Assembly (NCBI RefSeq): GCF_042680805.1
Contig: NZ_JBHUEM010000020.1
Span: forward strand, 248,001 to 312,000
From: Bacillus_CJ salitolerans
GTDB lineage: Bacteria; Bacillota; Bacilli; Bacillales; SA4
Length of the DNA stretch: 64,000 nt
Direction of reading: 5' to 3'
The position numbers and the translations under genes were made by a program. Positions 25,927 to 34,986 of this stretch are shown here, one piece after another. A model generated the notes under the pieces. That model was not told the origin of the DNA, searched no databases, and worked only from the letters and a program-made list of their open reading frames with translations. Each line of letters starts with the position of its first letter. The first letter of the stretch is position 1.

Positions 25927-27009
25927 ATGAAATATCTAAAGGGATTTTTACTTTTTCTATTAGCAACATCTGTACTAATGCCTTATAGTGCAGAAGCAAA
26001 TTCTGAATTACCCAAAAGCATTGGCAAGGCACCCTGGATGTACACCCCTCATGATATTAGTGATCATTGGGCAAGGGAGACGTTGCTTGAATTTTTGCAT
26101 GCGGACATTATGACGGGGTATATTGAACACAATAATGCAACTGTCAACTTGGAGCCAAACAGTCCCATCACCCGAGCACAGTTTATAAAAATCTTATCTA
26201 ACGCTTTGGAGTTGCAATATAATGAAACTAGTCCTTCGCAGTCATTTAGTGACGTACACTCAACAGACTGGTTTAGTAAATATGTGGAGATTGCTAGCAG
26301 TTTGGGAATCATAAAAGGTAGCGAAGGTGCTTTTCACCCAAATTCATTTATTACAAGAGACCAGGCTACCGCATTAATAATAAGGGCATTTGGAGAAGAT
26401 ATAAAAACGTCTGTTCCCGAGACTCAGTTATTCAAGGACATTAAAACCGACTATTGGGCATATGATTTCATACAAATAGCTAAAATTCAGGGGATAATTA
26501 ATGGATATGTTGATGAATTTCGACCACGAGAACTAGCTACTCGTGCACAGGCTTCAACTATGATTAAAAATGCATTATTGATGAATTTATCAAAAGACAA
26601 TACAGAACCACTACTTGTTTTTGAAGACTATTTGACAAAGAGAATGGAGTTAATTGCTGAAAAGGATCTTATCGGTTTATTTACTCTCACAAACGAACTA
26701 ACGTCAAACTACTTCTTATCTATTAGTGAAGGGGAAATTAATTTTATTGAATCGCTTGAATCCTTAAAAGGTTTAGAGTTGATTAGTATTGAAACATTTC
26801 CAAACTGGAATACAGAACTTTTATATGCGACTGAACGTTACGCCGCGATTAAAATGACCGGTTTTAAATACACGTTGACCACACGAGATCCAATATATAA
26901 TATGAAGACTATTCATACCGAGACCTGTGACGGGGTATATAATCTAAAGAAAACCGGTAAAGAATGGAAGATATATTCATACGTGCCATCGAACTATTGG
27001 AACAACTAA
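25927..27009 (+). CDS. S-layer homology (SLH) domain protein
   Basis: A 360-residue exported protein. The signal peptide is about residues 1-24 (hydrophobic core FLLFLLATSVLM, cleavage near AEA-NS). Three SLH domains follow at about 40-100, 105-165 and 168-230, each with the pattern of an opening aromatic/Asp segment, a G-Y/G-S turn and an ITRAQ/ITRDQ/ATRAQ helix. SLH triplets bind pyruvylated cell-wall polysaccharide and anchor proteins to the surface. The C-terminal 120 residues are a small domain (FEDYLTKRMELIAEKDLIGLF...) of unknown role with a DUF-like single-domain look. GTGAAAGAAGTGAG precedes ATG 25927. Confidence 0.92.
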   Translation: MKYLKGFLLFLLATSVLMPYSAEANSELPKSIGKAPWMYTPHDISDHWARETLLEFLHADIMTGYIEHNNATVNLEPNSPITRAQFIKILSNALELQYNETSPSQSFSDVHSTDWFSKYVEIASSLGIIKGSEGAFHPNSFITRDQATALIIRAFGEDIKTSVPETQLFKDIKTDYWAYDFIQIAKIQGIINGYVDEFRPRELATRAQASTMIKNALLMNLSKDNTEPLLVFEDYLTKRMELIAEKDLIGLFTLTNELTSNYFLSISEGEINFIESLESLKGLELISIETFPNWNTELLYATERYAAIKMTGFKYTLTTRDPIYNMKTIHTETCDGVYNLKKTGKEWKIYSYVPSNYWNN

Positions 27010-27041
27010 AATATAATATCTGATTTGGCAATATAATAACT

Positions 27042-27072
27042 AAGAGTTGTCTAATAAGACAGCTCTTTTTTG
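27042..27072 (+). terminator. Terminator after SLH gene
   Basis: AAGAGTTGTCT pairs with AGACAGCTCTT around an AATA loop, followed by six T. A second hairpin (GCTCTAAT ... ATTAGAGC) follows at 27087-27113. Confidence 0.85.
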
Positions 27073-27206
27073 TTAAGCTATCGGGGGCTCTAATTCTAAA
27101 AGGATTAGAGCTTCTTTTATTGAATTATAGAAGCAGGTTTGTTCACAAAGGTGTATTCTTAAAAACTAATTTAGTTTTAATATTCAAATGAGGGATATTC
27201 AATGTA

Positions 27207-27510
27207 GTGTGGGAACCATACGAAATAATTGCAAAAATAAGAAATAATTATAAGATTGGTAATGAACACTACCTTCCTCTTGGTGCAAAAAAAAGATTTT
27301 TCTTGGCAAACTGCTAAACTCATTGGACTTGCCAATAAAAAATATTATATTACTAGAGCTAGAACTTTTGAAGAGTCTTTAAAAATGGAAACAAGACCTA
27401 CTGGATATGATGAACAGGCACATCTTGTTATGGAAGGTACTTTAGCTAATAAAGACCTTATATACCAAAGATGCGAATTATTATGGATAGGCTTAAATGA
27501 ATGGTTTTAA
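27207..27510 (+). pseudogene. Hypothetical protein with frameshift in an A8 run
   Basis: From GTG 27207 the frame reads WEPYEIIAKIRNNYKIGNEHY and reaches GAKKRF, then stops soon after. At the run of eight A (about 27286-27293), removing one A joins it to the downstream frame DFSWQTAKLIGLANKKYYI, which runs to TAA 27508. Joined, the product is about 100 residues, soluble and single-domain. I do not recognise the family. A single-base change in a homopolymer could be a real mutation, phase variation or a sequencing error. Confidence 0.5.
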
Positions 27511-27644
27511 TGAGCTTGGTATTGCGTACAGATTAAAACAACTACCATTATAATATCTGAATCAATGCTATTACATGCTACTTTATCGTTCACGAAAGTA
27601 CTTATGATTATAGTTTAATTGAAATAAGAAGCGAGGTTGTTCAT

Positions 27645-28262
27645 ATGAATGAGTTAATTGAAAAGATTAAAACATACTTGGAAGAAAAATACAACTGTCA
27701 TACTTTAATCTTATATGGTTCATACAATTCAGGTGACTTCACGGCAGAAAGCGATATAGATATAATTGGATTTTCTCAGGAAGTAGAAGAACTGAATGAT
27801 GTAAATTCTATTGAAGGTAAACAATTGGATGCTTGGATATATAACACGAATAAGATAAAACAACCAGAGCAATTCTTGAGAATAAATGAAGGGACAGTAC
27901 TAGTAGATACGATGGGACTTGGAGTACAACTATTAACCGAAATTCAGACAATATATAATAATGGTCCTAAAAAGCTAACACAAGAAGAAAAGGACTTTTT
28001 AAAGGGCTGGCTTAAAAAGATGTATGTAAGATCTATAAAGTCTGATATTGAAGGGAATTATAGACTTAATTGGATGCTTAAAGACAGTTTGGAGATATAT
28101 TTTGAACTAAAAGGGATATGGTTTCTAGGTCCTAAAAAAGCATTTAAGTGGTTAAAAGAGAATGATAGTATGGCTCTTCACTTATTTGAAAAATCTTTAG
28201 ATAGAGAGGCCGATAACCAAGATATTAAAAAACTAATTGAATATATAACATTACTTTCTTAG
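27645..28262 (+). CDS. Nucleotidyltransferase domain protein
   Basis: A 205-residue protein. The Pol-beta-type nucleotidyltransferase motif is visible near residue 26 as ILYGSYNSGDFTAESDIDIIG, matching GS-x10-DxD with the two catalytic Asp. The C-terminal half is helical and may be the HEPN-like or substrate-binding part (KDFLKGWLKKMYVRS, LEIYFELKGIWFLGPKKAFKWL). Relatives transfer nucleotides to antibiotics, proteins or RNA, or act as toxins. There is no paired antitoxin gene. AAGCGAGGTTGTTC precedes ATG 27645. The precise role is unknown. Confidence 0.75.
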   Translation: MNELIEKIKTYLEEKYNCHTLILYGSYNSGDFTAESDIDIIGFSQEVEELNDVNSIEGKQLDAWIYNTNKIKQPEQFLRINEGTVLVDTMGLGVQLLTEIQTIYNNGPKKLTQEEKDFLKGWLKKMYVRSIKSDIEGNYRLNWMLKDSLEIYFELKGIWFLGPKKAFKWLKENDSMALHLFEKSLDREADNQDIKKLIEYITLLS

Positions 28263-28373
28263 ATAATAAAAAAACTTTCATTGATGTTGATATTGAGTTA
28301 ACTGGCAGTCTAGCACAAGAAGCTGTGTACTTTATTAGCTATTAGTCATTTCTAATATGGGAGAGTGGGAGCT

Positions 28374-28910
28374 ATGAGGTTAATTTTATTATTTACTACC
28401 ATTTTATTTATTCTATCTGGTTGTAACACAGGGTACACAAGTCTTGAAGAAGCAGTTCAAAGTCATTGGAAAACACCTATAAAAGTAATTAACCAGGATG
28501 ATAATAATCAATTAGTTTATTACTTAGACCAAACATAGCATATTTTAGGAGTTTATGAATTTGAGAATGGAAATTACAAATATAACAATGAACAAAGTGT
28601 TGGTATAACTTTTGAATCAGAAAGCGGTTTACCTTTTTTAGTTTCGGCTAACTATTTTGAAGGAATAGGATATATTATTCATGGTGCTATCACTACTGAT
28701 GAACATGAGATAGAAAAATTTGAAATTCATTATAAAAATGGAGAAATACAAGAAATTAGTGCAAAGAATAATACGTTTATAACAGAAATTCCATCTTTTT
28801 TAGCAGTAGACGTAGAAATGTTTTTTTCTGAAATTGTAAACGCTGTGGGATACGACCAAAATGGAGAGATTATTGAAAAATGGAATAGGAATGCTGAATT
28901 AAATAATTAA
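28374..28910 (+). pseudogene. Lipoprotein gene with in-frame TAG
   Basis: ATG 28374 follows GGGAGAGTGGGAG. The N-terminus has a lipoprotein signal peptide (LILLFTTILFILSGC), with the lipobox Cys near residue 17. The frame is otherwise open for 178 codons to TAA 28908 but contains TAG at 28536-28538 (codon 55), with protein-like text on both sides (NQLVYYLDQT / HILGVYEFENGNYKYNN). A single C-to-T change of a CAG Gln codon explains it. A 54-residue secreted stub may be made. The family is unknown. A terminator follows at 28963. Confidence 0.65.
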
Positions 28911-28962
28911 AGGGGAATTTTACACTAACGAGTGGCTTTACTTTAAAGAAAATAAGAAACAG

Positions 28963-28994
28963 AACGCTTGGATACTAAATTCCAAGCGTTTTTA
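28963..28994 (+). terminator. Terminator after lipoprotein gene
   Basis: AACGCTTGG (28963-28971) pairs with CCAAGCGTT (28982-28990), then TTT. Confidence 0.85.
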
Positions 28995-29265
28995 GTTTTC
29001 TATTTCTACTGCTAATAATGGTGTTAAATTAATGTGATTTGGTATGTTATTTCACCGGTTTTTTACATTTTTCCAACAGTATAGGAACGTGTATAACTAA
29101 TTTGAGGGTTCTTTTTTGGGGTTAGTAATAAGGAGAAGAAGGATAATTTCTTGTATAAAAAGCCCAATAATTTAGACAATAACAAGGTATAAATTCGGAT
29201 TCCTAGCAATATCGGTTAATAATTGATAAGATAAAATAAAATCTCAATCTGATAGGAGACTACAA

Positions 29266-30498
29266 ATGACAACATTTAATGAAAAGCTAGAAAAATATGC
29301 TGCCCTTGCAGTAGAAGTAGGAATAAACCTTCAAAAAGGCCAAACTTTAGTCATTACAGCACCACTTGAGACCGTTGATTTTACAAGACTTGTTGCAAAG
29401 AAGGCATATGAACTTGGTGCAAAGCATGTAAAGGTTGATTGGGTAGATGATCAGCTATCGCGTTTGAAATTTGAATCCGCTCCAGAGGAAGCGTTTACAG
29501 AGTATCCTAACTGGATGACAAATGGTCGTAATGAATTAGCTGAAGAGGGTGCAGCATTTTTACATATTGACTCAAAAGATCCAGATCTTTTGAAGGGAAT
29601 TGATCAAACTCGAATTCAAAACTTTACAAAATCTGCTACAAATGCATTGAAAATATATCGCAATCGTATGATGAGTGACAAAAATAGTTGGTCAATTGTT
29701 GCAATGCCAACACAAGCATGGGCTGACAAAGTGTTTCCTGACTTAGAAGCGTCTAAGAGAGTCGATGCATTATGGGATGCAATCTTTCAAGCTACTCGTA
29801 TTCATTCAGAAGATCCTGTAGCAGAATGGAACAAACATACAGAAACACTCGATACAAAAGCAGCACATTTAAATGCAAAGAGATATAAAGCGTTACACTA
29901 CAAGGCACCAGGAACAGACTTAACGGTTGAATTAGCAAAAGACCATATTTGGGTTAGTGCAGGAAGTGTAAACGAAAACGGTGTAACATTTATTGCTAAT
30001 ATGCCGACGGAAGAAGTATTCACTGCTAATGCTAAAACAGGAGTGAATGGGGTTGTAACAAGTACAAAGCCATTAAGTTATGCTGGTAACTTAATCGAAA
30101 ACTTTACGCTTACATTTAAAGATGGAAAAGTCGTGGAATATAATGCAGAAAAAGGATATGATACCTTAAAACAACTAATTGAGACAGATGAAGGCTCTAA
30201 ATACCTAGGAGAAATCGCACTTGTTCCTCATCTATCACCAATTTCTGAAACAGACTTGATTTTCTTCAATACATTATTCGATGAAAATGCATCAAATCAC
30301 TTTGCAATTGGTAAAGCCTATCCTTTCTGTGTAGAAGGTGGAAAAAATATGAGTGAAGATGAAATTATTGCGCACGGTCTAAATGATAGTTTAACACACG
30401 TTGATTTTATGATTGGTTCTGCAGAGATGGACATTGATGGAATTACTGAAGATGGAACAAGAGAACCGGTATTTAGACAGGGGAACTGGGCGTTTTAA
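29266..30498 (+). CDS. M29 family aminopeptidase (AmpS-like)
   Basis: A 410-residue metallo-aminopeptidase of family M29 (aminopeptidase T/S/II). Family length is about 410. Recognisable segments are NLQKGQTLVITAPLETVDFTRLV near the start, ENFTLTFKDGKVVEYNAEKG, the LGEIALVPHLSPIS metal-ligand region, and the closing LTHVDFMIGSAEMDIDG. The enzyme removes N-terminal residues from peptides in the cytoplasm using two Co/Zn ions. AGGAGACTACAA gives a clear start at ATG 29266. The gene is monocistronic with its own terminator. Confidence 0.95.
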   Translation: MTTFNEKLEKYAALAVEVGINLQKGQTLVITAPLETVDFTRLVAKKAYELGAKHVKVDWVDDQLSRLKFESAPEEAFTEYPNWMTNGRNELAEEGAAFLHIDSKDPDLLKGIDQTRIQNFTKSATNALKIYRNRMMSDKNSWSIVAMPTQAWADKVFPDLEASKRVDALWDAIFQATRIHSEDPVAEWNKHTETLDTKAAHLNAKRYKALHYKAPGTDLTVELAKDHIWVSAGSVNENGVTFIANMPTEEVFTANAKTGVNGVVTSTKPLSYAGNLIENFTLTFKDGKVVEYNAEKGYDTLKQLIETDEGSKYLGEIALVPHLSPISETDLIFFNTLFDENASNHFAIGKAYPFCVEGGKNMSEDEIIAHGLNDSLTHVDFMIGSAEMDIDGITEDGTREPVFRQGNWAF

Positions 30499-30512
30499 TA
30501 AATGAATGTCTT

Positions 30513-30545
30513 AGGCACAAATCATGATAATTTGTGCCTTTTTCT
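30513..30545 (+). terminator. Terminator after aminopeptidase gene
   Basis: AGGCACAAAT (30513-30522) pairs with ATTTGTGCCT (30530-30539), then TTTT. Confidence 0.9.
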
Positions 30546-30640
30546 TTTATATGGATAATTCAGCCAATTATCACAAGACTCTTAAAACAAAATACTCTAT
30601 AATATAGTAGAATAGTAGATTTTTGCAGATGAGGGACACA

Positions 30641-30864
30641 ATGGAAAATCATCTCACTAGTAACCGTTATTACGATTTAGATAGGATTCGAATCATTGCC
30701 CTGATATTAGTTTTTTTATTTCATTGCTCCATGTTTTATATACATTCCGTTCCATTTGGATGAAATATATATACCTTCCATTCTTTTCATTTCTTTTTGT
30801 CATCTTTACTTATCATTTCATGATTAAACCTATAAATTCTATTCGAATATTATTTGGACTATAG
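30641..30864 (+). pseudogene. Acyltransferase-3-like gene reduced to its two ends
   Basis: ATG 30641 (GAGGGACACA upstream) starts RYYDLDRIRIIALILVFLFHCSMFY, the typical first helix of membrane acyltransferase 3 (OafA-like) proteins. After PFG the frame breaks. In another frame the text resumes as YLPFFSFLFVIFTYHFMIKPINSIRILFGL with TAG 30862, the typical last helix and tail of the same family. About 280 internal codons are gone. The result is an internal deletion joining the N- and C-termini of one gene. Confidence 0.7.
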
Positions 30865-30923
30865 GTAATTCGAAGTAAGAATAACAATGATAGAACTTTT
30901 GTAAAATAATTTGGAGGTTAAAT

Positions 30924-31076
30924 ATGGGTATTTTAACAATTTTACTTACTCTCATTCAGTTTTCAATATTATTTTATTTGTTTTTTAAAGTCAAAAGCAT
31001 TGCTAAAATAGTTGAACAACATCAAGTAGAACAAAACGAAATGATAGTTTTACTGAAAAAAATAAATGAGAAGTGA
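30924..31076 (+). CDS. Small membrane protein (50 aa), DUF4083-like layout
   Basis: GGAGGTTAAAT precedes ATG 30924. The 50-residue product has one N-terminal membrane helix (GILTILLTLIQFSILFYLFF) and a charged coiled tail (KSIAKIVEQHQVEQNEMIVLLKKIN). The plan is the same as the protein at 851. The function is unknown. It is too short to judge by coding statistics, but the ribosome binding site is excellent. Confidence 0.6.
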   Translation: MGILTILLTLIQFSILFYLFFKVKSIAKIVEQHQVEQNEMIVLLKKINEK

Positions 31077-31226
31077 TTAAAGAAATCATAAGTTTTGAGC
31101 AATTGCAAATCAAAATAGCTACATTTGTATTAAGAAGTGTGGAAATATAGGGGAATTGTCTACACAAATATTTATTACTGATACTATACATTAATAAAAA
31201 CATAGTACATAAAGAAGGTGCGATAA

Positions 31227-31544
31227 ATGAAAATAAATTTACTAGTTCTAGTCTCGTCATATAAGGAACAGAATAAGAATAATGTATCCACATTAATTAA
31301 AACAATTGAATCAACAATTCGACCTGTAGAAGGAGATATCATCGATGACCCTGGGTTCGATCCTGGATTTCACAATGGTTATAAAGTGGTTAAAGTTACA
31401 CTTAATTATGCGTCTAATACCTGCTGGGTTTCATTGTCTCCACTTGAAATAGAAGCAGAGGAGATTTCTGTTCAATCATACGTGAACAAACTCGAGAAGA
31501 ATGGTTGGAAAGTTGTTACAAAAGAAGAACTGCTAAATATGTAA
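31227..31544 (+). CDS. Hypothetical protein (105 aa)
   Basis: A soluble 105-residue protein from ATG 31227 behind AAGAAGGTGCGAT. The middle contains a Pro/Asp/Gly-rich turn (GDIIDDPGFDPGFHNGYKVVKV) and the end a helical segment (VQSYVNKLEKNGWKVVTKEELL). There is no signal peptide or Cys motif, and I do not recognise the family. It stands alone between two weakly populated intervals. Confidence 0.65.
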   Translation: MKINLLVLVSSYKEQNKNNVSTLIKTIESTIRPVEGDIIDDPGFDPGFHNGYKVVKVTLNYASNTCWVSLSPLEIEAEEISVQSYVNKLEKNGWKVVTKEELLNM

Positions 31545-31821
31545 AATTATAAAGGACCACGTTAACTAAATAACCATTACAACCCTTATACTCCTTGACC
31601 TTTTTTACAAATAACGCTTGTGGAATCTATGACTTCTGTACAATTTCTATCATTTATATATCAACTGCTAGCATTGTGGAAGTAGTAGATATTCTGTCAT
31701 AATCCTAACCTTATCCAATCAGAATAAAGTAGGAATGCGTTTATAGAAAGTTAATTCGAGATATTTAAACTAAAACATGGTTATTTATTCACTGGGTTAC
31801 AGGCTTGAGTTATACGTGATG
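31545..31821. other. Interval with no recognised feature
   Basis: AT-rich, with short frames only. I see no terminator of quality and no RNA gene. Confidence 0.4.
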
Positions 31822-31845
31822 AAGAGACCCCTAAGGGTCTCTTTT
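31822..31845. terminator. Hairpin downstream of SASP gene
   Basis: AAGAGACCC pairs with GGGTCTCTT around CTAA. The T-run is better rightward (TTTT) than leftward, yet its place 14 bases after the leftward SASP gene suggests that it ends that transcript. Confidence 0.6.
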
Positions 31846-31856
31846 CTGATCAACAA

Positions 31857-32051
31857 TTATTGACCTTGTTGATCACGAAGGTGTTGTTCTGCTAAAGCAA
31901 CGAGACGTTTTGTCATCTCGCCACCAACAGAACCATTTGCTCGCGCGGTCGTATCAGCACCAAGTTCTACTCCAAACTCTCCTGCAATTTCATACTTCAT
32001 TTGTTCGAGTACATTAGCTGCACCTGGAACAAGTAGTTTGTTTCTTGCCAT
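31857..32051 (-). CDS. Alpha/beta-type small acid-soluble spore protein
   Basis: A 64-residue protein with the family text MARNKLLVPGAANVLEQMKYE and NGSVGGEMTKRLVALAEQ. These proteins coat DNA in the dormant spore, switch it to an A-like form and protect it from UV and heat; they are later degraded by the GPR protease at the E-F-G-V region. GGGAGTGATGTATC gives a firm start at 32051. It is expected to be transcribed by sigma-G in the forespore. It is the best single marker that this organism makes endospores. Confidence 0.97.
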   Translation of the reverse strand: MARNKLLVPGAANVLEQMKYEIAGEFGVELGADTTARANGSVGGEMTKRLVALAEQHLRDQQGQ

Positions 32052-32245
32052 GATACATCACTCCCGACGAAGTATTGAGCTATAAAAATAGCTCCTGCTT
32101 AGGGTTGCCTTGCTTTAATATTCTCATTCCTTATTTTCAGTTAACACCTCTGAAACATAATCTTAATTCTACAGTTTACATCTGGGGTTTGATATTCCCT
32201 CTGAAAAAAATTGGTCCTATAATAATTAGACTGGAGTAATGTTAC

Positions 32246-32779
32246 ATGTTTCTTACCATAGAGTATTTAAAAAGTGGCACTACTAAACAAAGAGACGCAT
32301 ATGAGGCAATTATTGATCTTGCTATTATGGAGGATTTATCCTCTTATACTCCCATCTTGTGCGGAACTATTCCGATTGACATTGGACTGTCCCATTCGGA
32401 TTTAGATATTATTATGGAAGTTCATGATTTTAAAAGTTATGAGAAACAAATAAGAACTCTGTACGAATCAATGAAAGGATTTCGACTAAAACAGTGCATG
32501 ATTAGAGATAACAAGGTTATAAAAACAAATTTCTCTTATAGGTCCTTTGAATTTGAGCTTTTTGGTCAGGAAATCCCAGTCATTCAGCAAAATGCCTATT
32601 TACATATGATTATCGAGCACGAACTATTACAACGATTCCCACATCTCCGAGAAGAAGTAATTCAATTAAAATTAGAGGGGGATAAAACTGAACCCGCTTT
32701 TTGCAAACTTCTGGGACTTAAGGGGGACCCCTATATGGCATTACTTGAGTATGGGAGATCACTAAATATCATTGATTAG
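32246..32779 (+). CDS. DUF4269 family, nucleotidyltransferase-like protein
   Basis: A 177-residue protein matching the DUF4269 layout. Near residue 39 the text CGTIPIDIGLSHSDLDIIMEV resembles a minimal nucleotidyltransferase motif (G-T-x-x-I...SDLD) with the paired acidic residues. Later parts include SYRSFEFELFGQEIPVIQQNAYLHM and the closing helices. The biochemical role is unknown. The start ATG 32246 is preceded only by a weak GGAGTAATG. It is followed after 40 bases by the gene at 32820, perhaps in one transcript. Confidence 0.72.
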   Translation: MFLTIEYLKSGTTKQRDAYEAIIDLAIMEDLSSYTPILCGTIPIDIGLSHSDLDIIMEVHDFKSYEKQIRTLYESMKGFRLKQCMIRDNKVIKTNFSYRSFEFELFGQEIPVIQQNAYLHMIIEHELLQRFPHLREEVIQLKLEGDKTEPAFCKLLGLKGDPYMALLEYGRSLNIID

Positions 32780-32819
32780 ATTATAATCTAAACAATGATA
32801 ACTGTAAGGAGAGGATTAT

Positions 32820-33191
32820 TTGAACAAGTATTTAAGTTTCATTTCAATCATTGTTCTTAGCCTATCAATCGTTTATTTAGGGTACCAAGTAGGACAACAT
32901 GCTAGCAATAGGGAACATGCTGTTAGTGAAAAACAAGAAGTAAAAAAAATCGTTCCGTTTGTAGATAAAGGGCTTTGGACACTCGAGGAAACAGCACAAT
33001 ATTTAAGTATTCCTGTAGAAGAACTTGAAAGAACGATTTTGAAACAAGACGTAGAAAGAAATAAACAAACAAGTTTTTCAACATATGAGTATATTCCATA
33101 CATTACGCTAAACCAAAAAAGATATTTTAATAAAAATGATTTAGATGAATGGATTCGATATAATTCTCTAAGATGGAACGAACTTAAATAA
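32820..33191 (+). CDS. Membrane-anchored helix-turn-helix (excisionase-like) protein
   Basis: A 123-residue protein with one N-terminal membrane helix (about residues 5-24) and then a linker. A MerR/excisionase-type HTH follows at about 58-115: WTLEETAQYLSIPVEELERTI, then a wing ending YFNKNDLDEWIRYN, the normal excisionase closing motif. A DNA-binding-type fold on a membrane anchor is unusual and may serve protein binding. Start TTG 32820 follows AAGGAGAGG. A bidirectional terminator separates it from the leftward MFS gene. Confidence 0.7.
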   Translation: MNKYLSFISIIVLSLSIVYLGYQVGQHASNREHAVSEKQEVKKIVPFVDKGLWTLEETAQYLSIPVEELERTILKQDVERNKQTSFSTYEYIPYITLNQKRYFNKNDLDEWIRYNSLRWNELK

Positions 33192-33233
33192 ATTTCTCAC
33201 TCTAGTTTACTAAGCTTGAATCACAAAATTTAG

Positions 33234-33262
33234 AAAAGCCTATCACAATTGATAGGCTTTTC
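33234..33262. terminator. Bidirectional terminator between convergent genes
   Basis: AAAAGCCTATC (33234-33244) pairs perfectly with GATAGGCTTTT (33251-33261). Confidence 0.9.
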
Positions 33263-33264
33263 AT

Positions 33265-34557
33265 CTATACTGCGCTTGGGTTTTCTTCCGTTTTATTCGA
33301 GGAAATTCTAGCCGAAGTTACCATTCGGTCTATTAATACGTAAATTCCTCCAGCAATCATACAACCGATACCTAAACACACAAACATAATGTTTCCTAAA
33401 GAACGATCAAGCAGAAATCCAGAAATTAAAGGACCAATTGCTCCACCCAAAATCCACTGTAGTCCAGAAGCCCCCATATATGTTCCACGTAAGTGTTCTG
33501 GTGCTATATTTGAGATAAAGGTCATTTGCACAGGGGTTATGAGCATTTCTCCTAATGTGTATATACCATAAATTACAAGCATAATCAGCATAATACTGAG
33601 GAAACTAGCGTGTTGCTCGTAAAAAATTGAAGGCAAGATCCCGATTGCAATTTGACCTAATCCAAATAAAAAGGCACCTATCATCATAACCGATCCAATC
33701 TTTTTTCTTCCAGCCCAGCTCGAAATTGGAAACTGGAATAAAACAACGAGTAGACCATTAAATGCCATTAAATATGGAAATGGATTCCTCTCTGCTGGAA
33801 TATGTCGTAATTCATTATCAAAATGAAGTGGTAACATCCCTTCCGTTTGTGAGAAAGACATGGAAATTACGACACCTGTTAAGATAAATACAAGTAAAAC
33901 TTTGTCCTGTAATAAAACTTTAAATGGAGAGGGTAGGTGATCTGGTTTACCTTCATCCAGTTTAGCTTCATTTCGACCTTTTTTCGGTAAGCTTTCGTAT
34001 ATGAAAAGTGCAACTACTAAAGAATAGAGCAGGACAGAAGTCGCAGCAATCATAAAAATGACAGATTTTGAAAACACAATAATTGATGCACCGATAAGAG
34101 GACCTACAGTAGCTCCTACATTATGACCTAGTCGAAGTAATCCAAATGCTTCCGTTCTTTTTTCAGGAGGTGTTACATCTGCCACCATCGCAGATGCTGC
34201 TGGGTGAAATAATGAGTTAAAAAAGCCCATAAATGCAGAAAGGATTACAAAAGCGATAAACGTGTCAAAAAATACGAAACCAATCATTACAAGACCATTT
34301 CCAATCATGGATCCAACCATTATCGGCTTTCTTCCATACAAATCAGCCATTTTCCCACCAATCATTGTTCCAAACACAGAAGCGACAGGGGCAATAGCTA
34401 TTACAACCCCAACGAGCCACAAGGAATCGACTTTATCTTTTAAATAGAGAGCAAAAAAAGGCATAAGCATCATAAACGCTATTCCGTTTATAGCTTCTCC
34501 AACAAATCGAATCCATACGTTACGGTCCATTTCTTTTAGCTGATTAAAAGTATTCAT
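33265..34557 (-). CDS. MFS transporter
   Basis: A major facilitator of about 430 residues with 12 helices. The loop 2-3 signature is GGKMADLYGRKPIMVG near residue 65 (GxxxDxxGRRxxl), and the motif-like SAWAGRKKIGSV occurs at the start of the second half. It resembles Bacillus multidrug efflux permeases of the YfkF/MdtG kind. The frame opens 12 codons earlier, but AAGAAGGAGAAAC is exactly spaced for ATG 34557. The substrate is unknown. Two tandem inverted repeats lie in its upstream region (34721-34782). Confidence 0.9.
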   Translation of the reverse strand: MNTFNQLKEMDRNVWIRFVGEAINGIAFMMLMPFFALYLKDKVDSLWLVGVVIAIAPVASVFGTMIGGKMADLYGRKPIMVGSMIGNGLVMIGFVFFDTFIAFVILSAFMGFFNSLFHPAASAMVADVTPPEKRTEAFGLLRLGHNVGATVGPLIGASIIVFSKSVIFMIAATSVLLYSLVVALFIYESLPKKGRNEAKLDEGKPDHLPSPFKVLLQDKVLLVFILTGVVISMSFSQTEGMLPLHFDNELRHIPAERNPFPYLMAFNGLLVVLFQFPISSWAGRKKIGSVMMIGAFLFGLGQIAIGILPSIFYEQHASFLSIMLIMLVIYGIYTLGEMLITPVQMTFISNIAPEHLRGTYMGASGLQWILGGAIGPLISGFLLDRSLGNIMFVCLGIGCMIAGGIYVLIDRMVTSARISSNKTEENPSAV

Positions 34558-34720
34558 TGTTTCTCCTTCTTTAGGTAAAGATATCCTAATCATACCCTAA
34601 AAAAAGTAAATATTATGTTTTTTAAAATTTCAGCTAATTCCGAAATATTTCTTGGGAAAGCGCATAAAACTACAACTTTAGCCATTTCCTGTCACTAATA
34701 TAGAAGAAAAGCACGAATAT

Positions 34721-34782
34721 GAACGAAAAAATATATTATTTTCGTTCCTGTAACTCGTAGTAAGTCGAAAATTGTTACTACG
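34721..34782. repeat. Two tandem inverted repeats in divergent intergenic region
   Basis: GAACGAAAA (34721-34729) pairs with TTTTCGTTC (34739-34747). CGTAGTAA (34756-34763) pairs with TTACTACG (34775-34782). Both are perfect and lie between the leftward MFS gene and the rightward methionine aminopeptidase gene. They could be operators or the structured 5' leader of the MFS transcript. Confidence 0.55.
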
Positions 34783-34986
34783 GTTTTCACACTCCCATAT
34801 AATAAAATAAAGTTTTTTACTTATTATGTGGAAAATATTCATTTTAGTTATACATATTGGTTGCATTTTCATTCTAAATATCTTTAAAATGAGTAATACT
34901 TGGATTGTTCATGAAATGAAGGTACACTTAAACATTCATGGCATAAGCACAGGAACGAACTTTTTATTATTGGTGGTGGATTGTAA

